Of a stretch of DNA of 15,905 nucleotides, positions 1-6,521 are shown piece after piece. Source of the stretch: JBJXGC01 sp046154545 (GTDB lineage: Bacteria > Chloroflexota > Dehalococcoidia > Tepidiformales > Tepidiformaceae); NCBI GenBank assembly GCA_046154545.1, contig JBJXGC010000048.1, forward strand, positions 1 to 15,905, given 5' to 3'. The position numbers were made by a program, and so were the translations under genes. The notes under the pieces are model-generated. The model saw nothing but the letters and a program-made list of their open reading frames with translations, was not told where the DNA came from and did no database searches. Each line of letters starts with the position of its first letter. Positions within the stretch are counted from its first letter, which is position 1.

Positions 1-34
1 CCAATAGCCTCGGACTGGGCAGGAACGGCGTTCA

Positions 35-69
35 CCCGCGGACCCCTGGCCGGCAGCCAGGTTCGCGGG
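35..69. terminator. Two-tier GC-rich hairpin abutting the CIRCE element
   Basis: An outer stem CCCGCG (35-40) pairs with CGCGGG (64-69), and an inner stem CCTGGC (45-50) pairs with GCCAGG (56-61) around a 5-nt loop. No T-tract follows. It may end transcription of a gene left of the window or insulate the groES promoter. It touches the first base of the CIRCE repeat, so it could also lie within the promoter region. The hairpin is seen directly; its role is inferred. Confidence 0.4.
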
Positions 70-96
70 CTAGCACTCTGGTGGGGAGAGTGCTAA
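70..96 (+). promoter_or_regulatory. CIRCE operator (HrcA binding site) upstream of groES
   Basis: The arms TAGCACTC (71-78) and GAGTGCTA (88-95) flank a 9-nt spacer, matching the CIRCE consensus TTAGCACTC-N9-GAGTGCTAA except for the first base (C at 70). HrcA binds CIRCE to repress groESL and releases it under heat stress. The right arm runs into TGCTAACAT (91-99), which resembles an extended -10 element (TG-N-TAACAT). Repressor binding would then block RNA polymerase directly. The operator is very clear; the exact promoter is a guess. Confidence 0.95.
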
Positions 97-127
97 CATC
101 GCGATTGCCAAACTACGACCCATTTTC

Positions 128-133
128 AGGAGG
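128..133 (+). promoter_or_regulatory. Strong Shine-Dalgarno of groES
   Basis: A perfect AGGAGG lies 8 nt before the groES ATG at 142. This is the best ribosome-binding site in the window and contrasts with the many genes here that appear leaderless. Confidence 0.85.
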
Positions 134-141
134 CTTACCCC

Positions 142-468
142 ATGGCCGCTAAGGCTGCAACCGCTACGAAAGCAAAGACGACGCTCGTCCCACTGGCCGA
201 CCGCATCGTCATCACCCCCCTCAAGCAGGACGAAGTGACCGCCAGCGGTCTCGTCATCCCTGATACCGTGAAAGAGAAGCCCCAGCAGGGTGAAGTCGTC
301 GCCGTCGGCCCAGGCCGCCTCGATGACAACGGCAAGCGCATCCCGATCGACGTCAGCAAGGGCGATCGCATCCTCTATGCCAAGTACACCGGCACGGAGA
401 TCAAGCTCGATGGCGAGGACTACATCGTCCTGAACGACAAGGACATCCTCGCGAAGCTCGTCGTCTAG
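142..468 (+). CDS. groES: Co-chaperonin GroES (10 kDa)
   Basis: This is the heptameric lid of the GroEL folding chamber in the cytoplasm. The core is typical of Cpn10: LVPLADRIVI near residues 16-25, the mobile-loop region with VIPDTVKEKPQQGEVVAVGPG features around 38-58, and a C-terminal segment with YIVLNDKDILA. At 108 residues it is about ten longer than E. coli GroES. The extra length is an Ala/Lys/Thr-rich N-terminal extension (about residues 1-14) before the conserved beta strand. The ATG at 142 is fixed by an AGGAGG 8 nt upstream. The gene is controlled by the CIRCE element at 70-96 and is followed, after a 119-nt spacer containing an inverted repeat, by groEL. Identity is certain; the purpose of the N-terminal extension is unknown. 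Confidence 0.97.
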   Translation: MAAKAATATKAKTTLVPLADRIVITPLKQDEVTASGLVIPDTVKEKPQQGEVVAVGPGRLDDNGKRIPIDVSKGDRILYAKYTGTEIKLDGEDYIVLNDKDILAKLVV

Positions 469-484
469 TACGGCCAGGGTTCAC

Positions 485-560
485 CGCCAAGACGCCAAGG
501 CCGCCAAGAGTGGCGAAGGATCGTGTCATCACCTTCCTTGGCGTTCTTGGCGTCTTGGCG
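485..560. repeat. Inverted repeat between groES and groEL (CGCCAAGACGCCAAG type)
   Basis: The left arm at 485-509 begins CGCCAAGACGCCAAG, and the right arm at 536-560 ends CTTGGCGTCTTGGCG. The arms are complementary at about 22 of 25 positions around a 26-nt loop. Each arm is itself built from tandem CGCCAAG units. In RNA it would form a long hairpin inside the groES-groEL message. It may be an intergenic repeat element of the kind scattered through some large genomes. Alternatively it may act as a processing or attenuation site that sets the GroES:GroEL ratio. There is no coding potential. Confidence 0.75.
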
Positions 561-587
561 TTTTCAGTAGAGAAAGGTTGAGTCCAG

Positions 588-2210
588 ATGGTTGCAAAGC
601 AACTGCTGTTCGACGAGTCGGCCCGGCGCCGTCTGAAAGACGGCGTTGACGCCCTCGCCGACGCCGTAAAGGTGACGCTTGGCCCCCGCGGCCGCAACGT
701 CGTCATCGACAGGAAATTCGGCGCCCCCACGATCACCAAGGACGGCGTCACCGTCGCCCGCGAGATCGAACTCTCGGACCCGTTCGAGAACATGGGCGCC
801 CAGCTCGCGAAGCAGGTCGCGACGAAGACCAACGACGTGGCCGGCGACGGCACCACGACGGCCACGGTCCTCGCCCAGGCGCTCGTCCGTGGCGGCATGA
901 AGATCGTCACCTCCGGCGCGAACCCGATGGCCGTCAAGCGCGGCATCGACAAGGCGCTTATCGCCGCCGTTGCTGACCTCCGCGCTCAGGCCCGTCCCGT
1001 CCTCACGAAGGAGCAGATCTCCCACGTAGCCGCCATCTCCGCGAATGACAAGGAGATCGGCGAGCTCATCGCCGACGTCATGGAGAAGGTCGGCAAGGAC
1101 GGCGTCATCACGGTCGAAGAGTCTCGCGGCGTGAAGTTCGAGACCGAGTTCGTGGATGGCCTCCAGCTCGACCGCGGCTATTCGTCACCCTACTTCGTGA
1201 CGAACACCGACCGGATGGAAGCCGTCATCGAGAACCCCTACATCATCATCACCGATAAGAAGCTCTCGGCCGTGCAGGAAGTCCTCCCGCTCATCGAGAA
1301 GGTCATGCAGGTGACCAAGGACATCGTCATCGTCTGCGACGACATCGACGGTGAAGCCCTCGCGACGCTTGTGGTGAACAAGCTGCGCGGGACGATCAAC
1401 ATCCTCTGTGTGAAGGCCCCGAGCTTCGGCGACCGCCGCAAGGCCATGCTTGAAGACATCGCGATGCTCACCGGTGGCACGCTCATCACCGAGGACATCG
1501 GCCTCAAGCTGGACACGGCGACCGTCGCCGACCTCGGCCGCGCCCGCCGCGTCGTCGCCAGCAAGGACGACACCACGATCATCGAAGGCCACGGCACGGA
1601 CGAGGCGATCCAGGCCCGGATCAAGCAGATCAAGGCCCAGATCGACGACGCCACCAGTGACTTCGACCGCGAGAAGCTCCAGGAGCGGCTCGCCAAGCTG
1701 GCCGGTGGCGTCGCCGTCATCAAGGTCGGCGCGGCGACGGAAGTCGAACTCAAGGAGAAGAAGGCGCGCGTCGAGGACGCGTTGAGCGCCACCCGCGCGG
1801 CGGTCGACGAAGGCGTCGTCCCCGGCGGCGGCGTTGCCTTCATCCGCGCCCAGAAGGCCCTGGAAGAGATGGCCAAGAAGACGAAGGACGACGACGAGCG
1901 GATGGGCATCAGGTTGCTCATCGAGACGCTCTCGGAGCCGACGAACATCATCGCCGAAAACGCCGGCCTCGAAGGCGCCGTGGTCGTGAACAAGGTCCAC
2001 GCCCTCACGAACCCAAACCACGGCTGGGACGCCGACAAGGACGTCTGGGGCGACATGTTCGTCCTCGGCATTGTCGATCCGGTGAAGGTCAGCCGGTCGG
2101 CCCTCGAGAACGCGGTCAGCATCGCTGCCCTCGTCCTGACGACGGAGACGCTGGTGGCGGAGATCCCGCAGCCAGCGATGTCCGCGCCGCCCCCGCCCGA
2201 AGACTATTAG
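588..2210 (+). CDS. groEL: Chaperonin GroEL (Hsp60)
   Basis: This is the tetradecameric ATP-dependent folding chamber that works with GroES. Nearly the whole length reads as GroEL: VKVTLGPRGRNVVID (28-41), the ATP-binding VAGDGTTTATVLAQ with catalytic Asp87 at the E. coli number, the apical SRGVKFETEFVDGLQLDRGY segment, KAPSFGDRRKAMLEDIA, and the late motif VEDALSATRAAVDEGVVPGGG. At 540 residues the length is normal. The tail is odd: it ends in a short proline-rich APPPPEDY with no Gly-Gly-Met repeats. The ATG at 588 has a GAAAGG at 572-577, 10 nt away. It shares the CIRCE-driven message with groES unless the intervening hairpin splits the two, and it ends at the hairpin at 2239-2264. Confidence 0.98.
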   Translation: MVAKQLLFDESARRRLKDGVDALADAVKVTLGPRGRNVVIDRKFGAPTITKDGVTVAREIELSDPFENMGAQLAKQVATKTNDVAGDGTTTATVLAQALVRGGMKIVTSGANPMAVKRGIDKALIAAVADLRAQARPVLTKEQISHVAAISANDKEIGELIADVMEKVGKDGVITVEESRGVKFETEFVDGLQLDRGYSSPYFVTNTDRMEAVIENPYIIITDKKLSAVQEVLPLIEKVMQVTKDIVIVCDDIDGEALATLVVNKLRGTINILCVKAPSFGDRRKAMLEDIAMLTGGTLITEDIGLKLDTATVADLGRARRVVASKDDTTIIEGHGTDEAIQARIKQIKAQIDDATSDFDREKLQERLAKLAGGVAVIKVGAATEVELKEKKARVEDALSATRAAVDEGVVPGGGVAFIRAQKALEEMAKKTKDDDERMGIRLLIETLSEPTNIIAENAGLEGAVVVNKVHALTNPNHGWDADKDVWGDMFVLGIVDPVKVSRSALENAVSIAALVLTTETLVAEIPQPAMSAPPPPEDY

Positions 2211-2238
2211 CGGTTAGCCGCTAGCTGTTAGTGCAAAG

Positions 2239-2264
2239 AGAGGCCCCGCGCAAGCGGGGCCTCT
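2239..2264 (+). terminator. Hairpin terminator after groEL
   Basis: A perfect 11-bp stem pairs AGAGGCCCCGC (2239-2249) with GCGGGGCCTCT (2254-2264) around a GCAA loop, starting 28 nt after the groEL stop. The run after the stem is TCGCGA, not a T-tract. It is therefore either a T-poor terminator of the kind found in GC-rich genomes or a 3'-end stabiliser. The symmetric stem could also serve the minus-strand remnant that ends at 2284. Confidence 0.7.
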
Positions 2265-2283
2265 TCGCGACGGTGGGTGACCG

Positions 2284-2544
2284 TCAGTTCCCAACGCCGT
2301 GACAAGCACGGCTGAAATCGACGATAGAGTCCCACATGTCCTGCATATTCGCCACTGTTAGAGACTTAGAGCCCGGGATCAGCCGGCACAGTCGCTCCGA
2401 TGCAGTGGGCGAAGTACCGAGCCAGAGCCGACCGTGTTCCTGATAAGTCATCACCAAGGTCGGAACCGACAGCAGCGGAAGTTCCTCCGACAGATCAACA
2501 TCGAGTTCGGCCCGAGCCCATCTCAGAAAGTCCACTCGAAACAT
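2284..2544 (-). pseudogene. C-terminal remnant of an alpha/beta-hydrolase-fold protein
   Basis: The 86-residue frame reads as only the last third of an alpha/beta hydrolase. It has a helix, then LPLLSVPTLVMTY (the strand before the acid turn, as in the family's VRVPTLVLHG), then a lid-distal segment with RLCRLIPGSKSLTVAN (compare the usual LIPGARLVEL). The nucleophile elbow and oxyanion-hole parts are absent. The frame is closed by a TGA six codons before the first ATG. The expected acidic and histidine catalytic residues are not evident. Family assignment rests on pattern recognition of a short stretch. It could instead be a random open frame, although its position just past the groEL terminator and the good strand/helix match favour a decayed gene. 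Confidence 0.4.
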
Positions 2545-2627
2545 GCAACCTCGACGACTTCATCGCGCTGCTCCGCCAACACCCGGAGTGGCGGGAGCGT
2601 GACCGCCCGCTTCAGTCGGCCCCTCCG

Positions 2628-2633
2628 TATACT
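2628..2633 (+). promoter_or_regulatory. -10 element TATACT of a leaderless gene
   Basis: TATACT lies 7 nt before the ATG at 2641, so transcription should begin at or within a base or two of the start codon. No Shine-Dalgarno is present. No convincing -35 is visible. Confidence 0.55.
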
Positions 2634-2640
2634 CGCGATC

Positions 2641-3084
2641 ATGGACGAATCCTTCGAGGTCGGCGGATTCTGGAGTGATTGGTCTTACGTGGACCGGTTC
2701 AGACCGCTCGGCCGTATGGCGTGGTACCTCCGCCGGATTGAGCAGGTGTTCCTCGGCGACATTGACGAATTCTACGACGCGCGAGAAGCCGGGCTGCTCA
2801 CGCCGGACGAAGTAGATGCGCTCGTGCGAATCCAGTTCATGGGCCGCGGCCGCCGGGAGCGCCGCGAGGATGCACCTTACGTCTACCTGACGCTCGACAT
2901 CGCTCGGATTCTTGATTCGGAGCACGTTCAGAGGTCGGCCCGCGCCGCCGCCGCGTTGCGTAAGTTGGGATTGGATGCCGAGGCGTTCGCGGCAGGACTG
3001 AGGGTGGCTGACGAGGCGAGATCCCTCGGAGATACGCTCGGAGTGACCGTCATCCTGGATACGGTGACCGAACCGGCCCGTTAG
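2641..3084 (+). CDS. Uncharacterised protein, 147 aa
   Basis: I do not recognise a family. The N-terminal third is aromatic-rich (GGFWSDWSYVDRFRPLG, residues 8-24; RMAWYLRRIEQVF). A middle part follows with acidic helices (DIDEFYDAREAGLLTPDEVDALVRIQ) and a basic patch (GRGRRERRED). The second half is Ala/Leu-rich and helical. There is no signal peptide or membrane segment, so a soluble cytoplasmic protein is likely. An upstream in-frame extension exists back to 2434, but ATG 2641 is preferred because TATACT sits 7 nt before it, giving a leaderless start. The gene stands alone between the hydrolase remnant and the group II intron-like RNA. Coding is likely from the composition and promoter; function is unknown. 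Confidence 0.65.
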   Translation: MDESFEVGGFWSDWSYVDRFRPLGRMAWYLRRIEQVFLGDIDEFYDAREAGLLTPDEVDALVRIQFMGRGRRERREDAPYVYLTLDIARILDSEHVQRSARAAAALRKLGLDAEAFAAGLRVADEARSLGDTLGVTVILDTVTEPAR

Positions 3085-3134
3085 GCAGCGACCTGGTCAT
3101 GCGCAGGACTCGCGAATCCTCTTCCTTCCGCCGC

Positions 3135-3340
3135 CACACAGGTATACCGGGTGAAGTCCCGGGCCCGGCGAAGGCGCGTGCAACAGCATCGCTGAGCCGG
3201 TCGCAAGGAAGCTGGGTTAGCGTCCGTCGCAACCGGGGGCTGACGGCCACGCCCGTCGCTGCTACTGTTCGTGGCGAGGCCCACGAAATGAAGGTCAGCA
3301 ACCGCACAGGCATCCCCGCCCGCGCCTGATGGGCGCGGGC
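3135..3340 (+). ncRNA. Group II intron domain I-like structured RNA, probably a remnant
   Basis: The stretch reads like the conserved part of bacterial group II intron domain I. It has a CCGGG-TGAAGT-CCCGG hairpin (the family's GGGTGAAAGTCCC), then GGCGAAGGC, then GCAAGGAAGCTGG, then GGGGGCTGACGGC. After these come TGGCGAGGCCCACGAAATGAAGGTCAGC-type sequence, CAACCGCACAGGC, and a closing stem GCCCGCGCC/GGCGCGGGC (3318-3340). I see no reverse transcriptase ORF, no GTGCG 5' boundary, and no domain V hairpin before the next gene at 3438. It therefore looks like an ORF-less fragment or a repurposed leader. The match is from memory of family patterns; a covariance search would decide. A 76-codon open frame over it has no recognisable product. 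Confidence 0.45.
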
Positions 3341-3356
3341 AGACCGCTCCCATCGC

Positions 3357-3382
3357 CACGCCGCCCCTGGACGGGCGGCGTG
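3357..3382. other. GC-rich hairpin upstream of the MFS gene
   Basis: CACGCCGCCC (3357-3366) pairs perfectly with GGGCGGCGTG (3373-3382) around a 6-nt loop. A second small stem GGCGGC/GCCGCC lies at 3401-3417, just before the MFS ribosome-binding site. Together with the stem at 3318-3340 this makes three successive hairpins. They may be later domains of the intron-like RNA, a terminator, or a structured leader for the exporter gene. Confidence 0.5.
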
Positions 3383-3437
3383 CTCCCGCATGTGCTGACC
3401 GGCGGCGCGCTGCCGCCTGAGCGAAAGGCCTCAATCC

Positions 3438-4706
3438 ATGAAACCCCACCTCACGGGGCTCTGGCGCCACCCTGACTTTCTCCGCCTCTGGGCCGGGGAG
3501 ACCATTTCGGTCTTCGGCTCGCTGGTCGGCGGTATGGCCGTGCGCCTCACGGCGATTTTCTGGCTGGGTGCGGGGGCGCTCGAAGTCGCCATCCTTGCCG
3601 CCTGCGAATTCGCGCCATCTTTCGTGCTTGGGCTTGGAGCGGGCGTCTGGGTCGATCGCCTGAGACGCAGGCCGCTCATGATCGCCGCGGACCTTGGCCG
3701 CGCAGGGGCGCTCGCCTCCATCCCCGTTGCCGCGGTCTTCGACGTGCTCACGATTGCCCAGCTCGGCGTGGTCCTCGTCTTCGCGAGCTCGTTGTCCGTG
3801 CTCTTCGACGTGGCCTATGGCGCCTACCTGCCGACGCTGATCGGCCGCGGCGACATCGTCGAAGGGAACGCGAAACTCACCGCTTCCGCCTCCGTCGCCG
3901 AAGTCGGGTCGTTCGGCATCGCAGGCTGGCTCGTTCAGGTCATCAGCGGCCCAGGGGCGATCCTGGTGGACGCTGTCTCGTTCCTGTTCTCGGCGTTCTT
4001 CCTCGGGCGCATCCGCACGCCTGAGCCGCCAGTGGCGGCGGTCCACGAGCGCGAACATCTCTTTCGTGAGGCGCTGACGGGTATTCGCGTCGTCACCGCC
4101 AGCCCGCTCCTCCGCTGGATCGCCCTCGAAAACATGCTGGACAAGTTCGCCCGGGGAATTATTGGCGTCGCCTTTGCTGTCTATCTTTTTCGCGACGTGG
4201 GGTTCGACCCGGCCCTGGCGGGCCTCATCTTCGGGATCGGCGGGCTGACCTCGCTCGGGGGAGCGTGGGTTGCAAGCAGGGCATGGGTCTCCCGTTCCCT
4301 CGGACCCTCGCTGGTGGTGGCCACCGTGGTCCGCACGGCCGGGACGGCGTTCATGCCGCTCGCGCGGTCGGTCTCCCCGGCGGGGTACGGCCTCCTGATC
4401 GCGAACCAATTGGTGACCGACCCGGCCGCCGCGTTCTACGAGATCCGGGAGGTCAGCCTGCGCCAGTCGATCACCCCCGACCGGCTGCTCGGCCGCGTGA
4501 ATGCGACGATGCGTTTCTCCGGCTTCGGGGCGATGCTCCTGGGCACCGTAGCCGTGGCAGCGATCGGTGAGCTGCTCGGCGCCCGTGAAGCGCTGTTCAC
4601 CGGCGTCGGCGTCGGCGCGCTGGGTGCGCTGCTCCTGGCCGTCTCACCCGTGGCACGGATGCGCCGGGCCCCGAGGCCACTCTCCCCGGCCGAAGCCGCC
4701 CGGTAG
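3438..4706 (+). CDS. Major facilitator superfamily exporter (MFS_3/EntS-like)
   Basis: This is a 422-residue inner-membrane transporter, probably a proton-driven exporter. About ten to twelve hydrophobic segments alternate with short loops. The N-terminus WRHPDFLRLWAGETISVFGSLV (9-30) is typical of the MFS_3 (EntS/macrolide-efflux-like) branch. Loop motif A appears as GVWVDRLRRRP (69-79). A long cytoplasmic loop follows TM6 (EPPVAAVHEREHLFREALTGIR). The late ITPDRLLGRVNATMR is also typical of this branch. The ATG at 3438 has GAAAGG at 3423-3428, 9 nt away. Substrate cannot be read from sequence. The gene stands alone behind the intron-like RNA and ends convergently with the minus-strand Uma2 gene. 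Confidence 0.88.
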   Translation: MKPHLTGLWRHPDFLRLWAGETISVFGSLVGGMAVRLTAIFWLGAGALEVAILAACEFAPSFVLGLGAGVWVDRLRRRPLMIAADLGRAGALASIPVAAVFDVLTIAQLGVVLVFASSLSVLFDVAYGAYLPTLIGRGDIVEGNAKLTASASVAEVGSFGIAGWLVQVISGPGAILVDAVSFLFSAFFLGRIRTPEPPVAAVHEREHLFREALTGIRVVTASPLLRWIALENMLDKFARGIIGVAFAVYLFRDVGFDPALAGLIFGIGGLTSLGGAWVASRAWVSRSLGPSLVVATVVRTAGTAFMPLARSVSPAGYGLLIANQLVTDPAAAFYEIREVSLRQSITPDRLLGRVNATMRFSGFGAMLLGTVAVAAIGELLGAREALFTGVGVGALGALLLAVSPVARMRRAPRPLSPAEAAR

Positions 4707-4719
4707 GTCGTGCAGGAGT

Positions 4720-4739
4720 CGTGCCCCTCCGTGGGCACG
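4720..4739. terminator. Possible bidirectional terminator hairpin
   Basis: CGTGCCC (4720-4726) pairs with GGGCACG (4733-4739) around 6 nt. It lies between the convergent MFS gene (ends 4706) and Uma2 gene (ends 4791). There is no T-tract on either side. Its position makes a terminator role plausible. Confidence 0.4.
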
Positions 4740-4790
4740 GGTGCCGCGGGCTGCTCGAGCTGTCCCCAACACCCCCTGCCGCGCCGCCGC

Positions 4791-5360
4791 CTACTCGAAG
4801 ATCGCTGAGACCGCCAGCGTGAATCCCATCACCGCGAAGGCTGCGTCGTCGCTCGTCAGCGCTTCGCCCTCGCGCAGCGTCCGCGGCGGCGCGCCGGTCC
4901 GGTGCACGGTGACGGTCCGGGTCCGCGGACGTACCTCCCAGACCCGCTGGGAACCGGCCATCAGCCAGTCGCGCACCTTCTCCGCCACGTCAACGTCGCG
5001 GTCGTCCGGCGAAACGACTTCGACCGCGAGGTCGGGGGCGCCCTCGAAGTATTCGTCGTCGGAGATCCCGCCTGCCGGCACGCGGGCGGCCGCGACGAAC
5101 CCAACATCAGGCGCCCGCACCGTGTCAGGGTCACGGCGGATGAGGTAGCCGCCCTCCCCTGTGATTTCCCCGAGATGGTGCGTCTCGATGAACGGCTCGA
5201 GTTTCTTGCCTATGCGGTACGCGCGCCGGCCGTGTCCCGTTTTCGCTGGCGGCATACACACCACTCTCCCACGAACGAGCTCTGTCCTCGTCCCTGGCGG
5301 ATCGACGGTGAGGGCGAATTCCTCCGCGGTTAGCAGCTTCTCGGCGACGGGAGAGGTCAT
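4791..5360 (-). CDS. Uma2 family (DUF820) PD-(D/E)XK nuclease-fold protein, copy 1
   Basis: At 189 residues this is the usual Uma2 length. The family signatures are present in order: LTAEEFALTV near the N-terminus, RTELVRGRVV (25-34), the fold acid in APDVGFV (Asp85), PDLAVEVVSPDDR (109-121, Glu114) and EKVRDWLMAG with Lys128. The nuclease residues therefore look intact. These are common in Chloroflexota, Cyanobacteria and Deinococci, often many copies per genome, and their biological role is unsettled. ATG 5360 is supported by TATGCT (5367-5372) 6 nt upstream, so it is probably leaderless and transcribed independently of sucD, whose stop is only 28 nt before. A second, quite divergent Uma2 copy is at 9204-9770. 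Confidence 0.9.
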   Translation of the reverse strand: MTSPVAEKLLTAEEFALTVDPPGTRTELVRGRVVCMPPAKTGHGRRAYRIGKKLEPFIETHHLGEITGEGGYLIRRDPDTVRAPDVGFVAAARVPAGGISDDEYFEGAPDLAVEVVSPDDRDVDVAEKVRDWLMAGSQRVWEVRPRTRTVTVHRTGAPPRTLREGEALTSDDAAFAVMGFTLAVSAIFE

Positions 5361-5366
5361 GCGGAC

Positions 5367-5372
5367 AGCATA
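5367..5372 (-). promoter_or_regulatory. -10 element TATGCT of Uma2 copy 1
   Basis: Read on the minus strand, TATGCT is followed by 6 nt and then the ATG at 5360. It fits the leaderless pattern seen at seven other genes here. It lies in the 28-nt gap after sucD. Confidence 0.55.
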
Positions 5373-5388
5373 CCGGATCGAGGGAAGT

Positions 5389-6273
5389 CTACAGCAGTCC
5401 CCGCTCCCTGAGCGCCCGCTTCATCGTCACGCCGATCTCCGCCGGGCTGTCGCTCACATAAGCGCCGGCCGCGCGGAGGGCGGCCTTCTTGTTCTCCGCC
5501 TTGCCGTCTTCGCCGCTGATGATCGCGCCGGCGTGGCCCATGCGGCGGCCGGGAGGGGCCGTAGCCCCGGCGATGAAGGCGACGACTGGCTTCTTCACGA
5601 ACTCCTTGATATAGGCCGCCGCTTCCTGCTCCGCGCTGCCGCCGATCTCACCCACCATCACGATCGCGTTCGTGTCCGGGTCTTCGTTGAGCATGCGCAC
5701 CGCCTCCACCTGGCGCGTGCCGATGATCGGGTCGCCACCGACGCCGATGCAGGTACTCTGGCCGATGCCCTCGGCGGTGAGCTGGGCGACCACTTCGTAG
5801 ACGAGCGTCCCGGAGCGGCTGACCACGCCCACCTTGCCTGGCAGGAAGACGTCGCCCGGCATGATCCCCACACGCGTCTTCGTCGAGGGGGTGATGACAC
5901 CCGGGCAGTTCGGCCCGATGAGGGTCACGCCGCTGCCCTTGATAGCGGTCTTCACGGTGACCATGTCGAGGACGGGGATGCCTTCGGTGATGCAGACGAC
6001 GAGCGGCACGCCTGCCGCCGTCGCTTCGAGGATGGCATCGGCCGCGCCGGGTGCAGGGACGAAGATGATACTGACGTTCGCACCAGTCTCCCGGACGGCC
6101 CACTCCACGGTCGTGAAGATCGGGACGCCGTCCTGCTGCTCGCCGCCACGCTTGGGGTGGATAGCAGCGACGACGTTCGTGCCGTAGGCGAGAGAGCGTC
6201 GCATATGGTTCGCCCCCTCTGTGCCGATGCCCTGGACGAGGAGGCGAGTGTTCTGATCAACGAGGACGGCCAT
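5389..6273 (-). CDS. sucD: Succinyl-CoA ligase (ADP/GDP-forming) alpha subunit
   Basis: This is the citric-acid-cycle enzyme subunit that binds CoA and carries the phosphohistidine intermediate in succinyl-CoA + ADP + Pi conversion. The motifs are clear: MAVLVDQNTRLLVQGI at the start, NVVAAIHPKRGG, LIGPNCPGVI, GVVSRSGTLVYE, CIGVGGDPIIGT and GRRMGHAGAII, where His247 matches the phosphorylated histidine position. The 294-residue length is normal. The CoA-binding loop, usually GITGxxGxxH, is GIGTEGANH here, one residue shorter with the Thr-Gly order lost. The beta subunit gene sucC, normally adjacent, is absent on both sides: downstream is Uma2 and upstream is a repeat then an aldo/keto reductase. 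No clear Shine-Dalgarno precedes the ATG. A related acyl-CoA or malate-CoA ligase subunit is a less likely alternative. Confidence 0.92.
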   Translation of the reverse strand: MAVLVDQNTRLLVQGIGTEGANHMRRSLAYGTNVVAAIHPKRGGEQQDGVPIFTTVEWAVRETGANVSIIFVPAPGAADAILEATAAGVPLVVCITEGIPVLDMVTVKTAIKGSGVTLIGPNCPGVITPSTKTRVGIMPGDVFLPGKVGVVSRSGTLVYEVVAQLTAEGIGQSTCIGVGGDPIIGTRQVEAVRMLNEDPDTNAIVMVGEIGGSAEQEAAAYIKEFVKKPVVAFIAGATAPPGRRMGHAGAIISGEDGKAENKKAALRAAGAYVSDSPAEIGVTMKRALRERGLL

Positions 6274-6387
6274 TGGAGCGATTCCCGGTTATGGATTTTG
6301 GCAGGTGTTCGCATCAGCGAATCGAAGCCAGCGAAGGATACAGGCCGCCGCCCCTTGGCGCGAAGAAGAGCCGAGAGCCGGCGAGTG

Positions 6388-6500
6388 GGACGCAAAGGGA
6401 CAATGGCACGAAGGGCGGAGGAGGATTTCGCTCCGAGCGGCGGGGTTGCTATCCGTCCACTCGCTTCGTGGTCCCTTTGTTCCTTCGAACCTTTGCGTCC
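6388..6500. repeat. Intergenic inverted repeat (GGACGCAAAGG type)
   Basis: GGACGCAAAGG (6388-6398) is the exact reverse complement of CCTTTGCGTCC (6490-6500). Inside, CACGAAG (6407-6413) matches CTTCGTG (6464-6470), and GCGAGTGG (6381-6388) matches CCACTCGC (6457-6464), giving nested or alternative foldings. The arms contain short words such as CGCAAAGG and ACGAAGG, in a style like the CGCCAAG words between groES and groEL but with different sequence. The element fills most of the 248-nt gap between the aldo/keto reductase and sucD genes. It has no coding content; it could be a mobile non-coding repeat, a terminator, or both. Confidence 0.7.
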
Positions 6501-6521
6501 AACTTGCCGAGAGCCGCGATT

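Noticed and set aside
3099..3329. Plus-strand 76-codon frame before the MFS gene
   Set aside because: It has no ribosome-binding site and coincides with a region whose sequence blocks look like structured RNA, so open reading is probably incidental.
3135..3340. Cobalamin or c-di-AMP (ydaO) riboswitch upstream of the MFS gene
   Set aside because: The GGTGAAGTCCCGG-like and GCTGGGTTAGCG words first suggested one, but the B12 box and the ydaO GCCGAATCC/CAGCTAAC pairing are absent; group II intron domain I fits better.
3081..4409. Long minus-strand open frame opposite the MFS gene
   Set aside because: It is a shadow of the MFS coding frame: Arg/Gly/Glu-rich low-complexity translation, no family resemblance, and the opposite strand has a clear transporter.
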